NCBI GenBank assembly: GCA_031266615.1
Contig: JAISAR010000099.1
Location: forward strand, 1-7,208
Source: Rickettsiales bacterium
Lineage (GTDB): Bacteria > Pseudomonadota > Alphaproteobacteria > Rickettsiales > Anaplasmataceae
Reading direction: 5' to 3'
DNA length: 7,208 nt
Positions 5,638 to 7,208 of the stretch are shown piece after piece; position 1 is the first letter of the stretch, and every line of letters starts with the position of its first letter. The notes under the pieces were generated by a model, which saw only the letters and a program-made list of their open reading frames with translations, did not search any database and was not told where the DNA came from. The position numbers were made by a program, and so were the translations under genes.

Positions 5638-6912
5638 ATGTTGAATGAGGATTTGGTAAATTATAACTTGAGTGATGAACCCACCTCTCGACATAAGACT
5701 CATACTGTAAAAGTTGGACAAGTGAAAATAGGTGGAAATAATCCTATAGTTGTTCAATCCATGGCACTTGGTGTACACATAGATCCTGACGACATAAAAG
5801 GCAGTGCTAAGCAATATGCAAAAGAAGTAATAGAACTAACGCATGCAGGTTCAGAGTTGGTACGAATTGCTTTGAATTCAGAGGAAGTAGCAAAAGCAAT
5901 ACCTTATGTAGTAGAAGAGTTGGATGAAAAAGGCTTCAACGGTAAGATACTGGTAGGTTGTGGGCAATATGAGCTAGACAGGCTGGTTCAAGATTATCCA
6001 GACAACATTAAGATGCTGGGTAAAATTAGGATAAATCCAGGTAATATAGGCTTTGGCGACAAACGTGATGAAAAATTTGAAAGGGTTATAGAGTATGCAA
6101 TAAAGCACGACATTCCGATTAGAATTGGAGTAAATTGGGGTAGCCTTGATAAGTACCTTTCACAAAAACTAATGGATGAGAATGCTCTGTCTAGTAATCC
6201 AAAACCTTCTGATGTTATATTGCGTAAGGCACTTGTAATGTCAGCTCTGAGCAGTGCACAGAAGGCTGAAGAAATTGGCCTTGGTGCGGATAAAATAATC
6301 ATTTCGTGTAAGGTTAGTAGAGTACAAGATTTAATCTCAGTTTACACAGCGCTTGCAAAATCTTCCAATTATGCTTTGCACTTGGGCTTAACTGAAGCTG
6401 GCATGGGCAACAAAGGCGTGATAAATACCACGGCAGGGCTTACTTACTTATTACAAAATGGTATTGGAGACACAATACGTGCTTCTTTAACTCAACGTCC
6501 TGGCGAATCACGAACTAACGAAGTGACAGTGTGTCAAGAAATATTGCAATCCATAGGCTTGCGCCACTTTAATCCTCAGGTCAGCTCATGTCCTGGGTGT
6601 GGGCGCACAAATAGCGATCGTTTTCGTGTATTAACTGAAGAAGTAAATGATTACATAAAAATTCGCATGCCGACCTGGAAGAAACAAAATCCAGGTGTGG
6701 AGCATATGAATATTGCTGTTATGGGATGCATCGTAAATGGTCCTGGAGAAAGTAAACACGCAAATTTGGGAATCAGCTTACCTGGATATGGAGAAAAGCC
6801 CGTTTCAGCGGTTTATAAAAACGGCAAATACTTTAAAACTTTACAAGGCAATAACATCTTTGAGGAATTTAAGACAATTATCGATAATTATGTGGAGGAG
6901 CATTTCACATAA
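5638..6912 (+). CDS. ispG: 4-hydroxy-3-methylbut-2-en-1-yl diphosphate synthase (GcpE)
   Basis: This cytoplasmic iron-sulfur enzyme of the MEP pathway reductively opens MEcPP to HMBPP, the penultimate step to IPP and DMAPP. It has 424 residues in the two-domain bacterial form, without the plant/chlamydial insert. An N-terminal TIM barrel runs from about 22 (VKVGQVKIGG, VVQSMALG) to about 295 and includes GSELVRI (71-77), INPGNIG (132-138), RIGVNWGSL (162-170), HLGLTEAG (248-255) and TQRPGESRTNEV (285-296). The C-terminal [4Fe-4S] domain carries Cys318 and Cys321 (SCPGCGRT), Cys364 (GCIVNGPGE) and Glu371, the complete ligand set with the expected C-to-E spacing of seven. The upstream ribosome binding site is poor. 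The ATG at 5638 is the only one early enough to include the barrel start. It follows the signal-peptide gene closely. Confidence 0.97.
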   Translation: MLNEDLVNYNLSDEPTSRHKTHTVKVGQVKIGGNNPIVVQSMALGVHIDPDDIKGSAKQYAKEVIELTHAGSELVRIALNSEEVAKAIPYVVEELDEKGFNGKILVGCGQYELDRLVQDYPDNIKMLGKIRINPGNIGFGDKRDEKFERVIEYAIKHDIPIRIGVNWGSLDKYLSQKLMDENALSSNPKPSDVILRKALVMSALSSAQKAEEIGLGADKIIISCKVSRVQDLISVYTALAKSSNYALHLGLTEAGMGNKGVINTTAGLTYLLQNGIGDTIRASLTQRPGESRTNEVTVCQEILQSIGLRHFNPQVSSCPGCGRTNSDRFRVLTEEVNDYIKIRMPTWKKQNPGVEHMNIAVMGCIVNGPGESKHANLGISLPGYGEKPVSAVYKNGKYFKTLQGNNIFEEFKTIIDNYVEEHFT

Positions 6913-6920
6913 CCATCCAA

Positions 6921-6947
6921 GGGTGCCATGCCAGGCCTCCTTTTCTT
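6921..6947 (+). terminator. Possible Rho-independent terminator after ispG
   Basis: GGGTGCC (6921-6927) pairs with GGCCTCC (6934-6940) as three plus three pairs around one mismatch and including one G-T pair. The loop is six bases, and TTTTCTT follows immediately. It starts 9 bases after the ispG stop. The stem is imperfect, and the sequence may also be part of a Wolbachia intergenic repeat unit, so the role is tentative. Confidence 0.4.
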
Positions 6948-6977
6948 GTCATCCAAGTAGCTGACACTGGAATCCAG
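6947..6977 (-). repeat. Diverged second copy of the dispersed palindromic repeat
   Basis: Read on the minus strand, this starts CTGGATTCCAGTGTC and ends GGATGACA. It aligns without gaps to 173-203 with 25 of 31 matches. Mismatches cluster in the loop and right arm, so the stem is degraded. The orientation is opposite to the first copy. Confidence 0.75.
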
Positions 6978-6995
6978 AATACTACTTTAGTAATA

Positions 6996-7208
6996 AATAT
7001 TTAAGAAATTTACCAAGCGAGAAAAAAAGCAAAAGAAGCCCTAGTCGATATTTATTTTCAGTATTGGCGTTTTTATGCCTTAAACGCTGCAATTTAGCTG
7101 CTTTTAAACGCAACTAGTCTAAGCTATAATATTTAAGAAATTTACCAGGCAGAGAAAAAAGACAATAAAACCCCGAGGTAGCTAGTTATTCCACTCTCTA
7201 TTTTAAAA
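6996..7208. repeat. Start of a tandem repeat with ~132-base period, cut by the window edge
   Basis: A 20-base block (AATATTTAAGAAATTTACCA) occurs at 6996-7015 and again, identically, at 7128-7147. Both copies are followed by a similar A-rich tract for about 25 more bases, giving one full unit and part of a second. The first unit contains a 6-bp hairpin GCGTTT/AAACGC (7067-7072, 7082-7087) and two TTAAACGC boxes 24 bases apart (7080-7087, 7104-7111). No gene is seen in this stretch. Its style recalls the VNTR loci used to type Wolbachia strains. That link is from memory. Confidence 0.65.

Noticed and set aside
5994..6302. 102-codon minus-strand open frame opposite ispG
   Set aside because: It is a shadow of the conserved ispG barrel. 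The same applies to the short frames at 4020-4229, 5623-5814 and 6737-6964.
1..7208. CRISPR array, tRNA or rRNA genes
   Set aside because: No regularly spaced repeats with unique spacers, no cloverleaf with a TTCGA-type arm and no rRNA-like sequence were seen on either strand.

Overview
The window looks like a piece of a Wolbachia (Anaplasmataceae, Rickettsiales) chromosome. The base composition is AT-rich. A short palindromic repeat of the 'CTGGATcCCAGTGTC...GGATGACA' type, which litters Wolbachia intergenic DNA, occurs near both ends. Heme, peptidoglycan and MEP-isoprenoid genes sit among host-interaction-type genes and decayed mobile DNA. The genus call rests on recalled repeat and protein style, not on a database search.

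Left part (1-1616): the 3' end of a decayed group II intron (domains V and VI, 69-136) is followed by a Wolbachia palindrome (173-203). Next is a complete class II Fic AMP-transferase gene on the minus strand (359-1447). The Fic gene is flanked by two diverged copies of one sequence (273-349 and 1470-1525). The copy just past its stop codon continues Fic in the -1 frame, so Fic appears to have lost a C-terminal tail through a one-base deletion. The upstream copy may be the tail of a lost tandem Fic gene.

Centre (1617-4737): hemC (porphobilinogen deaminase) and murB (UDP-MurNAc-forming reductase) overlap by 10 bases and read right. murB carries Cys at the usual catalytic Ser position. Convergent to murB, sharing the four bases TTAA of both stop codons, is a 455-codon minus-strand gene. 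It is not a standard housekeeping protein. It carries a 'HSTLAGG...SGHYKPT' block that closely resembles the core of plant IQM-type calmodulin-binding proteins and related bacterial proteins. It is the best candidate here for an undescribed host-directed protein. A good promoter and ribosome binding site precede it.

Right part (4738-7208): a 257-base AT-rich divergent spacer leads to a lysine-rich exported protein with a clear signal peptide (4995-5621). Sixteen bases later comes ispG (5638-6912), with all its iron-sulfur ligands intact. The end of the window holds a possible terminator, a second palindrome in opposite orientation, and the start of a roughly 132-base tandem repeat that runs off the edge and resembles Wolbachia VNTR loci.

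hemC, murB and ispG are independent core metabolic genes, serving heme, lipid II precursor and isoprenoid synthesis. Fic and the IQM-like protein are the plausible host-interaction genes. Nothing in the sequence ties them into one operon.
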